Translations under genes and position numbers: made by a program
Shown: piece by piece, positions 22,160 through 31,015 of the stretch
Numbering within the stretch: the stretch's first letter is position 1
How the letters are laid out: each line of letters starts with the position of its first letter
From: Clostridiales bacterium
Lineage (GTDB): Bacteria; Bacillota; Clostridia; Oscillospirales; Oscillospiraceae
Reading direction: 5' to 3'
DNA: 64,000 nt
NCBI GenBank assembly: GCA_019415645.1
Contig: DXYV01000004.1
Coordinates: forward strand, 56,976-120,975
The notes under the pieces: model-generated
What the model saw: the letters and a program-made list of their open reading frames with translations, nothing else
Told to the model about the DNA's origin: nothing
Database searches by the model: none

Positions 22160-24388
22160 ATGGAAGCCTATTGTCCCTATTGTATGCATCCCGCGCCTCC
22201 TGAGGGGCCCTGCCCCGGCTGCGGGAAACGACCCAGTGCGTACCAGCCGTCCAGCCACCATTTCCCGCCGGGGCGCCTGCTCCACGGGCGGTATGCGGTG
22301 GGCCGCGCTCTGGGAGAGGGCGGCTTTGGAATCACATACCTGGGGATGGACACCAATCTGGAGCGGCGGGTGGCCATCAAGGAATATTTCCCCACCACCT
22401 TCGTCAAGCGTGAGACCTCCGTGACGCTGAACGTCACCTGCTACACCCAGGCCAATCAGAATCTGTATGAGAAGGGACGGGATCAGTTCCTTCAGGAGGC
22501 CCGCACCATGGCCAGGCTGGATAAGATCCCGGAAATCGTGCAGGTGCTGGACTATTTCCCGGAGAACAATACGGCCTACATCGTGATGGAGTTCCTGGAG
22601 GGCAGTACGCTGAAGGAACTGACGGCCCAACAGGGCCGGATTCCGGCCAAGGGGCTGCTGGAGATGCTGGAGCCGGTGCTGCGGGGCATGGAGGCCATGC
22701 ACGCGGCGGGAATCATCCACCGGGACATCAGTCCGGATAATCTGATGGTCCTGAAAAGCGGCAAGGTCAAGCTGATGGACTTCGGCTGTGCCCGGGACAT
22801 CGAGGGCGGGCACACCATGACGACGATGCTGAAGCACGGGTTTGCGCCGAAGGAGCAGTATTCCGGGCATGGCCAGGGCCCTTGGACAGATGTGTACGCC
22901 CTGTGCGCCACGATGTATTACTGCCTCACGGGCCGGGTCCCGCCCAGCGCCATGGAGCGGGACGACAGCGAGGAGGACCCGCTGGTCCCGCCGACCCGGC
23001 TGGGCGCGATGCTCTCCCCAGGCCAGGAGACCGCCCTGCTGAAGGGGCTGGCGGTACGGGCGAAAAATCGCTGGCAGAGCGCTGCGAATCTGTATGCCGC
23101 GCTGTACGGTCAGACCATGGAGGGCTACCCGTGGGTCCCGCCGGAGGAGGATACCGGCCGGACGGAGGAAACCGAAACGGCCGGCGGAACAGAGAATGGC
23201 GCGCCCATCGGAGAGACCGAATTTGTCCGGGAGGACGAGACGGCCGCGGAGGACGGCAGGCAGGAGCGCGGCGGCACCGAATACATCCGGGAGGAGCAGG
23301 CGGACGATTCCGGACCCGAGCCAGAACCGGAGCCGCGGAAAACACGCGGATCGCCGGCCGCGTGGTGGAAGGGCCTGTCCAGGCAGATCAAGATCGGCGC
23401 GGGCGCCGCGGCCTGCTTGGTGGTCATTTTGGGCGTGGCCCTGGCCGTCGGCGGGAACTGGTCCGATGATTCCGCCCTTCATACGGGCAACGGGACTCAG
23501 CAGGCGGACGGCCGGATCACAAATACGCCGGAGCCTACGGATTCGCCGGAGCCCACGCCGGATCAGGAGACGGAGGGACCAACCAAGCTGACCGGTATAG
23601 AGGGGGCAGAGTCCGAGGGAACAGAGGAGACCACGGACCCCACGCCGGCGAGCCCCAGCCCTTCACCCTCGGAGAGCCCCGTACCGGCGAGTCCCAGCCC
23701 CTCGCCCTCGGAAAGCACCGCGCCGGCGAGTCCCAGCCCTTCGCCTTCCGGGAACCCCGCACCGGCGAGTCCCAGCCCCTCGCCCTCCGGGGACCCCGCA
23801 CCGGCAAGTCCCAGCCCGTCCCCTTCCGTCAGCGCCGCGGAGCCGGAGATTGGCGATACCTTTACATATGGGAATTTCAGCTGTGAATATTCCTATCACG
23901 GAGGAGTGGACGGCCTGGCCCTCGTTGTGACCTATACCGGCTCGGAGAGTTCCGTCACGGTTCCGGCTGAGATCAACGGGTATCCAGTGAAATGGCTCTC
24001 CAGCTTTGGCAGCAACAGCTCGCTGGAGAGCATCACAATTCAGACGAGCGGACAGGGCGTGTATTACATTTATGGGTTCAGCGGGTGCTCCAATCTCAAG
24101 CGTGCAACGATCGGAGGAAACGCGCGCATCAATGCCGGAGCCTTTTCCGGCTGCGCCAGCTTGACCAGCGTTTCCCTCGGGGCAAATTGCGAGGTCGGGG
24201 AGGCGGCGTTCCAAAATACCACGGCGCTCAGCAGCGTCACGGTTGGAGAGGGCTGCACCATCGGCGAGGATGCCTTTGCCGGCTGTACCAGCCTGACGAG
24301 CATTACGCTGCCCGCCAGCTGCGTCTATGACTGGGAGGCGTTCCCCGACGGCTGCACCGTCACCGGAGGGACCCAGGAGGTGCTGTGA
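22160..24388 (+). CDS. Membrane Ser/Thr protein kinase with leucine-rich ectodomain
   Basis: 742 residues. N-terminal zinc ribbon C5/C8/C18/C21; kinase domain about 41-317 with G-loop GEGGFG (52-57), K74, HRD 187-189, N194, DFG 207-209 and APKEQY; acidic linker; membrane helix 411-431; a Pro/Ser spacer of five 13-residue repeats (ASPSPSPS); then leucine-rich repeats of BspA type (FSGCSNLKRATI, FAGCTSLTSITL). All catalytic residues are present, so this is the likely writer of phosphothreonine for the FHA proteins. Linker T353 (ETEFVRE) and T373 (GTEYIRE) form a repeated motif and are likely autophosphorylation sites. GAGAGGTG fits ATG 22160 better than ATG 22142. Confidence 0.92.
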   Translation: MEAYCPYCMHPAPPEGPCPGCGKRPSAYQPSSHHFPPGRLLHGRYAVGRALGEGGFGITYLGMDTNLERRVAIKEYFPTTFVKRETSVTLNVTCYTQANQNLYEKGRDQFLQEARTMARLDKIPEIVQVLDYFPENNTAYIVMEFLEGSTLKELTAQQGRIPAKGLLEMLEPVLRGMEAMHAAGIIHRDISPDNLMVLKSGKVKLMDFGCARDIEGGHTMTTMLKHGFAPKEQYSGHGQGPWTDVYALCATMYYCLTGRVPPSAMERDDSEEDPLVPPTRLGAMLSPGQETALLKGLAVRAKNRWQSAANLYAALYGQTMEGYPWVPPEEDTGRTEETETAGGTENGAPIGETEFVREDETAAEDGRQERGGTEYIREEQADDSGPEPEPEPRKTRGSPAAWWKGLSRQIKIGAGAAACLVVILGVALAVGGNWSDDSALHTGNGTQQADGRITNTPEPTDSPEPTPDQETEGPTKLTGIEGAESEGTEETTDPTPASPSPSPSESPVPASPSPSPSESTAPASPSPSPSGNPAPASPSPSPSGDPAPASPSPSPSVSAAEPEIGDTFTYGNFSCEYSYHGGVDGLALVVTYTGSESSVTVPAEINGYPVKWLSSFGSNSSLESITIQTSGQGVYYIYGFSGCSNLKRATIGGNARINAGAFSGCASLTSVSLGANCEVGEAAFQNTTALSSVTVGEGCTIGEDAFAGCTSLTSITLPASCVYDWEAFPDGCTVTGGTQEVL
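23645..23839 (+). repeat. Five tandem 39-bp repeats in the kinase gene
   Basis: Units begin at 23645, 23684, 23723, 23762 and 23801 with CCGGC(G/A)AG and encode PASPSPSPSxxxx. The exact 39-base period makes the spacer length prone to change by slippage or recombination, which would alter the distance of the leucine-rich head from the membrane. Confidence 0.85.
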
Positions 24389-24401
24389 TCCGCAGGACAG
24401 G

Positions 24402-25283
24402 TCAAAACGAGGAGGAAATCTGGCCGGACCGGGGGCCTTCCTTGTGCAGCATCCGGAAGGCCTGCCGGTCTGACCCCAGACACAGGATCTGCCCTGGCCG
24501 CCATTCCGCTGGGCACCAGGGAACAAGCCTCGTCTCCGACAGGAAGGTCCTGTAGCTGGCATTCAGATCGGTGACCAGCAGGCTCCCCCAGCGCAGTTCC
24601 AGCTTGCAGTGCTGGCGGCTGACCCCCGGCGTATCCGGTGGGAAGAGAATCTGACACGCCTCCGGCTGGCGGCCCAAAACAGCGGGGAACCGCGGGGCGA
24701 GCGGTATCCCCGCAAAGACACCGGCGGTTCCCTCAATGCGCAGAACGCGGCGGGCTTCCCCGTCCAGCTGCGCGGCCAGGGCATCCAGCGCCTCCAGTAG
24801 CGCTCCGGGCGTTGGAAAGCGGCGGGTGGGCTCCAGGCGCAGGCCCCGGTCCAGCAGCCGGAACAGCAGGGCGCCCGCTTCATCGGATAAGGAGAGGGTG
24901 CGGGCCGGCATTCGAAAACGGGCCCGCCGCCGGGAGAGGGATTCACCCGTCTCGGGCGGCGCCCCGGTGAGCAGATGACAGAACAGCGCGCACAGGCGGT
25001 ACACCTGGGCCGCCGGCTGTTGCTGGTTTTCAGCGGACAACAGGGCTTCCGGCGGCTGATCGCGCGTTTCCGGCGCTTGCGTGCCGCGCCCCGATAGGAG
25101 GATAAGCTGACCGTCCGGCTCCAGCAGGAGATCTTCCGGGGCGACCGGGCAGGGGGATGTCTCCGCGTGAGCGGTCAGCTGGGCTAAAATGGGCCCGGCC
25201 TGCCACAGCGGGAGACTGGATTGCTCCCGTAGGAGGTCGGAGAGCCGGCGAGCCCCCTGCGGAGGAGCTGTTTTTGGAAACAT
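24402..25283 (-). CDS. Kinase C-lobe remnant fused to an FHA domain
   Basis: 293 residues on the opposite strand. Residues about 15-170 match only the C-lobe of the neighbouring kinase: VAPEDLLLEPDGQLILLSGRG aligns with the catalytic and DFG loops but lacks both Asp residues, and VYRLCALFCHLLTGAPP aligns with VYALCATMYYCLTGRVPP. The N-lobe is absent, so it cannot be active. The FHA domain lies at about 180-285 with GRQ 204-206, SRQHC 222-226 and NASYRTF. No membrane helix, so it is cytoplasmic. The start MFPKTAPP has a GAGGAGGAA ribosome site; it contains the KTAP motif also seen in the protease linker. It converges on the kinase gene with 13 bases between stops. Confidence 0.8.
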   Translation of the reverse strand: MFPKTAPPQGARRLSDLLREQSSLPLWQAGPILAQLTAHAETSPCPVAPEDLLLEPDGQLILLSGRGTQAPETRDQPPEALLSAENQQQPAAQVYRLCALFCHLLTGAPPETGESLSRRRARFRMPARTLSLSDEAGALLFRLLDRGLRLEPTRRFPTPGALLEALDALAAQLDGEARRVLRIEGTAGVFAGIPLAPRFPAVLGRQPEACQILFPPDTPGVSRQHCKLELRWGSLLVTDLNASYRTFLSETRLVPWCPAEWRPGQILCLGSDRQAFRMLHKEGPRSGQISSSF

Positions 25284-25322
25284 AGTGCGTTCCTCCTCAT
25301 GAATCTGTTTCTGGTTCTGTGT

Positions 25323-25371
25323 AAGCCGCTTCCCTCTGAACTGCCGCATATGGACGGGAGAGAAGCGGCTT
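25323..25371 (-). promoter_or_regulatory. Leader stem before the pseudokinase-FHA gene
   Basis: AAGCCGCTTC (25323-25332) pairs perfectly with GAAGCGGCTT (25362-25371). The stem lies between the promoter at 25398-25426 and the start at 25283, so it would fold in the 5' leader. In the minus direction it is not followed by a T tract, so it is not an obvious terminator. Confidence 0.4.
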
Positions 25372-25397
25372 TTCCCAGCCCTGCGGCGTCTGATTTG

Positions 25398-25426
25398 AGT
25401 ATAGAGCTTTTTTACGCCGGGTGCAA
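25398..25426 (-). promoter_or_regulatory. Sigma-A-type promoter, minus strand
   Basis: TTGCAC (25421-25426), 17 bases, TATACT (25398-25403) on the minus strand, for the gene starting at 25283. It lies just before the divergent gene at 25454. Confidence 0.65.
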
Positions 25427-25453
25427 TCCTTTCTCAGAAACGGGGGAATTCCA

Positions 25454-26557
25454 ATGCGCATCGAATTGACGCAGCAGTCCGGCCTGGAGGTCAACCACCT
25501 CTCTGCCGCGGACATGACGCCGGCTATGGCGGCGCGCTATCTGAACGGGGCGATTCGCATCCGGGGCTTCTGGGAAATGCTCCGGCGGTTTTACCCCGCC
25601 GGAGACCTGCGGGACCGGGTGACGCGGGCCGTGGCCCAGCCGGGCGACGAGCCAAAGTCTGTGGCCCGGCGGGTGCGGAACTGGGAGCAGGGGAAAAATG
25701 CCCCTACCAACCGGGAGGACCTGTTCCGAATCGCCTTTGCCCTCGGTCTGGATGAGCTTCAGACCTCCGGCCTGCTGGGCATGTGTACCGACTATGGAAT
25801 CCACTACCGCAACGGCCGGGAGCTGACCTACGCCTACTGCCTGCGGCGGAAGCTGACCTACGAGCAGGCGGCGGCGCTCTATGCCTCTCTGCCCGACCCG
25901 GAGCGGGCCGGCCACGGCGGCAGCCGGGGCGCCCGACTTCAGGACACCAAACAGATCGTCTCCGTGTTTGCGGACGTGCGGGACGATGCGGAATTCGCCC
26001 GCCTGTATGAGGAATATCTGGATTCCTTTGGCACCCTGCACCAGCGGGCCTGGGATTATTTTGACCGTTATTTTCAGGCGCTGGTCTCCCCCGGTGAGGG
26101 CGAGGAACGCTATTCCATCGAAAAGGCGGCCCAGACCTACCTTACCCTGCATATGCCCTCCGGAAGCCGGCGCCGGGAGTATTCCGTGGTCCAGCGGATG
26201 CTGAAGCAGGGCTGGCCCAACGCCACCAAGCTGAAAAATATCTGTGCCCACCGGGAGGATGTCCCGCGCAAGCTGCTTCTGCTGCTGTATATCATCACCG
26301 AAAATGTGGTGGACGATGCCTATGATGAACTGGACGAGACCTACTTATCCCCGGAAGAGCTGTTCGAGGAGCACTGGTGGCGGGTCAACCTGATGCTTCA
26401 GGACTGCGGAATGCCCACGCTGGATCCCCGGAATGTGTATGACTGGCTGGTGCTGTACTCGCTCAACAGCGGGGGAAGGCAGGACGAGGCCATGGGGGAA
26501 CGCATGGAGTCGGTCATCGCCGCGATGTTCCCGGAGCAGGATGGGGAAACCAGCTGA
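25454..26557 (+). CDS. Helix-turn-helix-type regulator within the signalling cluster
   Basis: 367 residues starting MRIELTQQS after AACGGGGGAATT. Residues about 40-105 look like an XRE-type helix-turn-helix (KSVARRVRNWEQGKNAPTNREDLFRIAFALGLDE), with the WE(Q/N)GK signature of that class. The rest is alpha-helical without a motif I recognise. It is divergent from the pseudokinase-FHA gene and 83 bases before the PP2C gene. I infer a transcription factor or helical adaptor of the phospho-signalling cluster; target and signal are unknown. Confidence 0.65.
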   Translation: MRIELTQQSGLEVNHLSAADMTPAMAARYLNGAIRIRGFWEMLRRFYPAGDLRDRVTRAVAQPGDEPKSVARRVRNWEQGKNAPTNREDLFRIAFALGLDELQTSGLLGMCTDYGIHYRNGRELTYAYCLRRKLTYEQAAALYASLPDPERAGHGGSRGARLQDTKQIVSVFADVRDDAEFARLYEEYLDSFGTLHQRAWDYFDRYFQALVSPGEGEERYSIEKAAQTYLTLHMPSGSRRREYSVVQRMLKQGWPNATKLKNICAHREDVPRKLLLLLYIITENVVDDAYDELDETYLSPEELFEEHWWRVNLMLQDCGMPTLDPRNVYDWLVLYSLNSGGRQDEAMGERMESVIAAMFPEQDGETS

Positions 26558-26640
26558 ACCGGAGCGGGCCTGTCCTGTGCTAGGATGGAAACAGGCGGGG
26601 TGAGACAGGCCGCCAAGGATGTCCGAAGGAGGGAGGCGTC

Positions 26641-27825
26641 ATGACAGAATTAAGCGCATACTGGTTTGCCGCGGCGGCAGCCGGGCAAAGGGAGGAATCC
26701 GGGGAAACGGCCCTGCCTCCGGCAGAGACGCCGGCCCAGTCGGGCAATGGGCCGCTCCAGCCGGGGAGCGAGCCGCAGCAGGGGGGCGAAGAGGAACGCC
26801 AGACACCGTCCGGTCAGAACGGGGACGCTCAGGAGGAGGCGCCGCCGCCGGTCAACCCGGAGCAGACGCGTCCGGGGGAACAAAGCGGAACAGAAGGCGG
26901 GGAAGAACAGACCATGCAGGAGACGCTGCTGACCACGCCGTCCCAGCCGGTGGAGCGGGAGATCGGTCCGCTGCCGTTATTTGGCTGCCTGCTGGCCGCG
27001 GCGCTGGCGTGCGGTCTCGCCGCATTGCTGTATCAACAGCGGAGGAGAAAAAACATGTGGAAGATTCGCACAGGAAAACGGCCGGGAAGTCAGATCGGGA
27101 CGGCATACGTTCACGAGCTGGGTGCCAGAGACAGCCAGCAGGACGCCTTTTGTATCGCGGGACAGGAGGCGCCGGAGTGCGGCGTTCTGGCGGCGGTGGC
27201 GGATGGAATGGGAGGGCTGGTCAACAGCGGGCAGGTGAGCGCCGCGTTGACCGACACTCTGCGGGACGCCTACGCGCCGACGGAGGAGCTGCCGCCTGTC
27301 CGGCAGCTCCAGCTGCTGCTCCGGCAGGCAGTGGACCGGGTGGAGGAGCTGCGGAAAGAGAGCACGGCGCAGAGCGGCTCCACCCTGGCGGCCTGCCTGA
27401 TCAAATCCGGGGCGCTCTCCTGGATCAGCGTAGGAGACAGCCGAATTTATCTCTGGAGGGGCGGCGGGCTGATTCAGCTGAGCCGCGACCACGATTTTTC
27501 CCACGACCTGACGCTGATGGCCTTACAGGGAGAATTGGAGCTGGCCGAGGCGGATCGGGACCCCCGGCGTGAAAGCCTGACCAGCTACATTGGCAGAGGG
27601 TTTCCGCGGAAGGTGGATTGGAACCCGGAGCCGGTCCCATTGGTCCGGGGAGATCGGCTCCTGCTGGTCAGTGACGGGGTGTACCGGGCGCTCTCCCAGC
27701 AGGAGATGGCGGACTGCCTGGCTCTGGAGCCTCAGAGCGCGGCCGGGGCGCTGCGAGCCGCCATACAGCGCAAGGCGCTCGCCGAACAGGACAACTATAC
27801 CGCTGTCATTCTGAGCATAAAGTAG
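26641..27825 (+). CDS. Membrane PP2C-type Ser/Thr phosphatase
   Basis: 394 residues. A Gln/Glu/Pro-rich region (1-105), a membrane helix (110-131) and a PP2C catalytic domain (about 150-394) with RDSQQDAF (D168), VADGMGG (D188), GSTLA, VGDSRIY, RDHDF, SDGVYRAL and DNYTAV, so the metal-binding set is complete. It has no clear signal peptide; the long N-terminal part is presumably outside. It is the natural eraser for the kinase in the cluster. GAAGGAGGGAGG precedes the ATG. A hairpin at 27859-27890 separates it from the convergent oxidoreductase gene. Confidence 0.9.
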   Translation: MTELSAYWFAAAAAGQREESGETALPPAETPAQSGNGPLQPGSEPQQGGEEERQTPSGQNGDAQEEAPPPVNPEQTRPGEQSGTEGGEEQTMQETLLTTPSQPVEREIGPLPLFGCLLAAALACGLAALLYQQRRRKNMWKIRTGKRPGSQIGTAYVHELGARDSQQDAFCIAGQEAPECGVLAAVADGMGGLVNSGQVSAALTDTLRDAYAPTEELPPVRQLQLLLRQAVDRVEELRKESTAQSGSTLAACLIKSGALSWISVGDSRIYLWRGGGLIQLSRDHDFSHDLTLMALQGELELAEADRDPRRESLTSYIGRGFPRKVDWNPEPVPLVRGDRLLLVSDGVYRALSQQEMADCLALEPQSAAGALRAAIQRKALAEQDNYTAVILSIK

Positions 27826-27858
27826 TGCCGGACCAGGAAGGTCTGGCCCGGAAGCGAA

Positions 27859-27890
27859 GCGGCCCGCCTGGGATTTCCCAGGCGGGCCGC
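27859..27890. terminator. Hairpin between convergent genes
   Basis: GCGGCCCGCCTGGG and perfect complement, loop ATTT. It ends the PP2C gene; the T tract is weak on both sides. Confidence 0.55.
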
Positions 27891-27913
27891 TGTGATTCTC
27901 GCAGGAAAACAGA

Positions 27914-29884
27914 TCAGATCCGCATGGCGGCGTCGTAGCCGGTGCGGGTGGCGTTGCGCACATTGGTAGCGCGCACACAGTCGCCCACGCAGACGAAGAA
28001 GGGGGCGCAGGCGCGGAAAGATTCTGCCAGGTCCTGGCGGGGCCGCATCCCGGCGGAGAGGACTACGGTGTCGCAGGTCAGGGTGTGCTCCGTGCCCTCT
28101 TTGTCGGCGTAGGTCAGGCCATTGGCGGTGATTTCGGTGCATCTGGCACCGGTAATGACAGTGGTATGCTCCGCCAGACGGTCCAGCAGAGCGTCCCGGG
28201 TGAGATACATCTCGTCCACCGCCACCTCATCCATCATCTCCACGATGGTGACCTTCTTGCCGGCCTCCGTGGCCAGGAACAGGCCGGTCTCGCAGCCCAC
28301 CAGACCACCGCCCAGCACTGCGATGGTCCCGCCCAGCCCTTCGCCGGTCTGGACCTTGTGATAGGCCTCCTCCGCAGTGATGACGTTCGCGCCGTCCACG
28401 CCGGGCACCGGCAGGCGGAAGGCATCCGCGCCCACGGCGGCAATCACGGCGTCGGGGCACAGGGCAGCCACCGCTTCCGGCGTGGCCCGGAAGCCCAGAC
28501 GCACCTCCACGCCCGCCTTTTCCAGCATCCGAATCTGCCAGTCCAGGAAGCGGCACAAATCGTGCTTAAAGGGCACCTGACGGGAGAAGACCAGCTTTCC
28601 GCCCAAATGGTCCGCCTGCTCCAGCAGCGTGACCCTGTGGCCGCGACGGGCGGCGGTCAGGGCGGCCTGCATGCCGCCGGGGCCGCCGCCGACTACCACG
28701 ACATACTTGGGCTCGGTGGCGGCGGGGAAGGGGGCCAGCACGTGGGCCAGCTCCCGGCCTACCGTGGGATTGACGGAACAGGCAAAGGTGGGCGCGCGCT
28801 CGTAGTCCAGGCAGTGAAAGCAGCGGATGCAGGGGATGGCCTCATCCTCCGCGCCCCGGCGCCACTTGTTCACCCGGTCGGCGTCGGCGATCAGGCCCCG
28901 GGCCATGGCCACCAGGTCGGCCTGACCGCTGGCCAGGGTCTCCTCCACCAGCTCCGGCTCCTGGAAGGAGCCCAGGGTCAGCACCGGGATGTGGATGTCC
29001 GGACAGGCCTTGACCGCGGCGGCGTATTTGGCGTTGCAGCCGTGGGGCAGGAATTCCGTGGGATGGGTGATGTTCTCGGTGCCGTTGTAGAAGGCGCCGG
29101 TGGAGATGTGGGCGATGTCGATGCGGTCCTGGAGGTGCTTGACCATCTCAATGCAGTCATCAATGGTATAGCCGCCGGAGTGCGCCGGGTCCTCCTCGCC
29201 GGAGATGCGGTACTCGATGAGCAGCCGGCTGCCCACCCGGGCCCGGATGGCGTCGAGAATCAGGTCGGCAAAGCGCATGCGGTTTTCCAGAGTGTCCGGA
29301 CCGAACTCGTCCGTGCGGTGGTTCATGAGCTTGGAGTAGAACTGGGACAGGCACAGGCCATGTCCGCCGTGGATAAGCAACATGTCGAAGCCGCAGTCCA
29401 GGGCGGCCTGGGCGGTGTCGGCGTAGGTCTGGGCGATTCGCTCGAAATCCGCCCGGGTGAAGGCCTCGGTCTCGCACTCCATCATCTCGTTGTAGCCGCC
29501 GTTGACCGACAGAAGCACCCGCTCCCCGTTCTCCTTCACATGGTGATACTGGAAAGCCAGCAGCTCCAGGGACGCCTTGGCGTCCTGGGCGTGGATGGCC
29601 TCGGTGAAGCGGCTGTAAAAGCGGTGGGTCTCAGGCTCCAGAATGTTCTCGCAGGCGTGGACGGGATCATAGGGCATCTCAAAGTCCATATTCTGGGCAG
29701 AATAGGTGATGACGGCCGCGCCGCCGGCGGCCTTTTTGGCGTAGTAGGCCAGAGCCGCGTCGGAGGGGTAGTGCTCCCGGCCGTAGAGCAGATGAACGCC
29801 GGCGGGGGCGGACCAGATGCGGTTTTTGAACACCGTATTGCCGATTTTGATGGGGCTGAAAATGTGGGGATAGCGGACCTCCAT
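27914..29884 (-). CDS. Flavin/FeS oxidoreductase of the enoate / 2,4-dienoyl-CoA reductase family
   Basis: 656 residues. An N-terminal Old-yellow-enzyme TIM barrel (about 1-340) has FKNRIWSAP and the active-site region IHGGHGLCLSQF. A four-cysteine FeS motif follows (CIRCFHC ... FACSVNP, about 350-372), then a C-terminal FAD/NAD(P) module with GGGPGGMQAA and GGGLVGCE dinucleotide folds. The family reduces activated C=C bonds in anaerobes; BaiCD, BaiH and enoate reductases are relatives. The substrate is not readable. The start is set by GGAGG before the ATG at 29884; the frame stays open far upstream but that part shadows the gluQ-like gene. Its own promoter is at 29930-29958. Confidence 0.88.
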   Translation of the reverse strand: MEVRYPHIFSPIKIGNTVFKNRIWSAPAGVHLLYGREHYPSDAALAYYAKKAAGGAAVITYSAQNMDFEMPYDPVHACENILEPETHRFYSRFTEAIHAQDAKASLELLAFQYHHVKENGERVLLSVNGGYNEMMECETEAFTRADFERIAQTYADTAQAALDCGFDMLLIHGGHGLCLSQFYSKLMNHRTDEFGPDTLENRMRFADLILDAIRARVGSRLLIEYRISGEEDPAHSGGYTIDDCIEMVKHLQDRIDIAHISTGAFYNGTENITHPTEFLPHGCNAKYAAAVKACPDIHIPVLTLGSFQEPELVEETLASGQADLVAMARGLIADADRVNKWRRGAEDEAIPCIRCFHCLDYERAPTFACSVNPTVGRELAHVLAPFPAATEPKYVVVVGGGPGGMQAALTAARRGHRVTLLEQADHLGGKLVFSRQVPFKHDLCRFLDWQIRMLEKAGVEVRLGFRATPEAVAALCPDAVIAAVGADAFRLPVPGVDGANVITAEEAYHKVQTGEGLGGTIAVLGGGLVGCETGLFLATEAGKKVTIVEMMDEVAVDEMYLTRDALLDRLAEHTTVITGARCTEITANGLTYADKEGTEHTLTCDTVVLSAGMRPRQDLAESFRACAPFFVCVGDCVRATNVRNATRTGYDAAMRI

Positions 29885-29929
29885 GTGAAAAACCTCCCAG
29901 TATTCCAAAGTTGCCGAATCAGTGGTATC

Positions 29930-29958
29930 AATATAGCATATTTGGACAGAAAACACAA
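29930..29958 (-). promoter_or_regulatory. Sigma-A-type promoter for the oxidoreductase
   Basis: Minus strand: TTGTGT (29953-29958), 17 bases, TATATT (29930-29935). Confidence 0.55.
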
Positions 29959-30021
29959 GAAATACGGGGAAAGAACCACCAAATTGGGCTGATTGCCCGG
30001 CGGCGGGCAGTGAGATTGGGC

Positions 30022-30050
30022 GTGACGCACAGAGGAAAGCGTGGTATGAT
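30022..30050 (+). promoter_or_regulatory. Sigma-A-type promoter for the gluQ-like gene
   Basis: GTGACG (30022-30027), 17 bases, TATGAT (30045-30050). Confidence 0.5.
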
Positions 30051-30091
30051 AGAAGCAGAACGAACGCTGACCGCGAAAGGAGCCGATGTCT

Positions 30092-31015
30092 ATGGTGCGG
30101 GGAAGGTTCGCGCCCACGCCCAGCGGCCGGATGCACCTGGGCAATCTGTTCGCCGCCCTGCTGGCCTGGCTGGACGTGCGCAGCCAGGGCGGGACACTGA
30201 TGCTGCGCATCGAGGATCTGGATACCCAGCGTACCAGCGCGGCCTTTGCCCGGCAGCTGATGGACGATCTGCGCTGGCTGGGCCTGGACTGGGATGAGGG
30301 CGGCCTGGAGGACCCCTGGCGGCAGAGCAGGCGGACCGACCGGTATGAGGCGGCGTTCCGGAAGCTGGAGGACAAGGGCCTGCTCTATCCCTGCTACTGC
30401 ACCCGCTCCGAGCGCATGGCCGCCTCCGCCCCCCACCGGGACGACGGCGCGGTGGTCTATTCGGGCCGGTGCCGGGACCTGACGGCGGCGGACCGGGCGG
30501 CGCTGGAGGCCCAGGGCCGCCGGCCGGCCTGGCGGGTACGCTGTCCCGACCAGGCGGTAATGGTGGACGACGGCAACTGCGGTCCCTACACGGAGAACCT
30601 GGCCCGGGACTGCGGCGATTTCATCGTGCGCCGCTCCGATGGAGTGTACGCCTACCAGCTGGCAGTGGTGGTGGACGATGCGGAAATGGGCGTCAACCAT
30701 GTGGTCCGGGGGCGGGACCTGCTGTGCTCGGCGCCCCGGCAGGCGTGGCTCCACCGGGAGTTGGGCTATGAGCCGCCCCGGTTTTACCATGTCCCACTGC
30801 TGCTGGCGCCCGACGGCCGGCGGCTGGCCAAGCGGGACCACGACCTGGACATGGAGGCCCTGCGCCGGCGCTATGCGCCCGAGGAGCTGACCGGAATCCT
30901 GGGCTGGTGGGCCGGCCTGCTGGACCGGCCGGAAAAAGTGCCAGCGGCGGACCTGATCGAGGGGTTCGCGTGGGCAAAAGTGCCGAAAAATGACATCACC
31001 GTTCAATTACCTTGA
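30092..31015 (+). CDS. gluQ: Glutamyl-Q tRNA(Asp) synthetase homologue
   Basis: 307 residues, the length of the truncated GluRS paralogues that lack an anticodon-binding domain. HIGH-like motif is SGRMHLGN after RFAPTP; the zinc-type cysteines are C-Y-C in LYPCYCTRSE and a later YSGRC; the KMSKS-like motif is LAKRD. The known reaction is transfer of glutamate to queuosine in tRNA(Asp). No queuosine synthesis gene is in the window. ATG 30092 is nine bases after AAAGGAG; ATG 30086 would be only three. Its stop overlaps the -35 box of the guaB promoter. Confidence 0.88.
   Translation: MVRGRFAPTPSGRMHLGNLFAALLAWLDVRSQGGTLMLRIEDLDTQRTSAAFARQLMDDLRWLGLDWDEGGLEDPWRQSRRTDRYEAAFRKLEDKGLLYPCYCTRSERMAASAPHRDDGAVVYSGRCRDLTAADRAALEAQGRRPAWRVRCPDQAVMVDDGNCGPYTENLARDCGDFIVRRSDGVYAYQLAVVVDDAEMGVNHVVRGRDLLCSAPRQAWLHRELGYEPPRFYHVPLLLAPDGRRLAKRDHDLDMEALRRRYAPEELTGILGWWAGLLDRPEKVPAADLIEGFAWAKVPKNDITVQLP

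Noticed and set aside
29885..31006. Upstream extension of the flavin oxidoreductase frame to 1030 residues
   Set aside because: It is antisense to the gluQ-like gene; GGAGG and a promoter fix the start at 29884.
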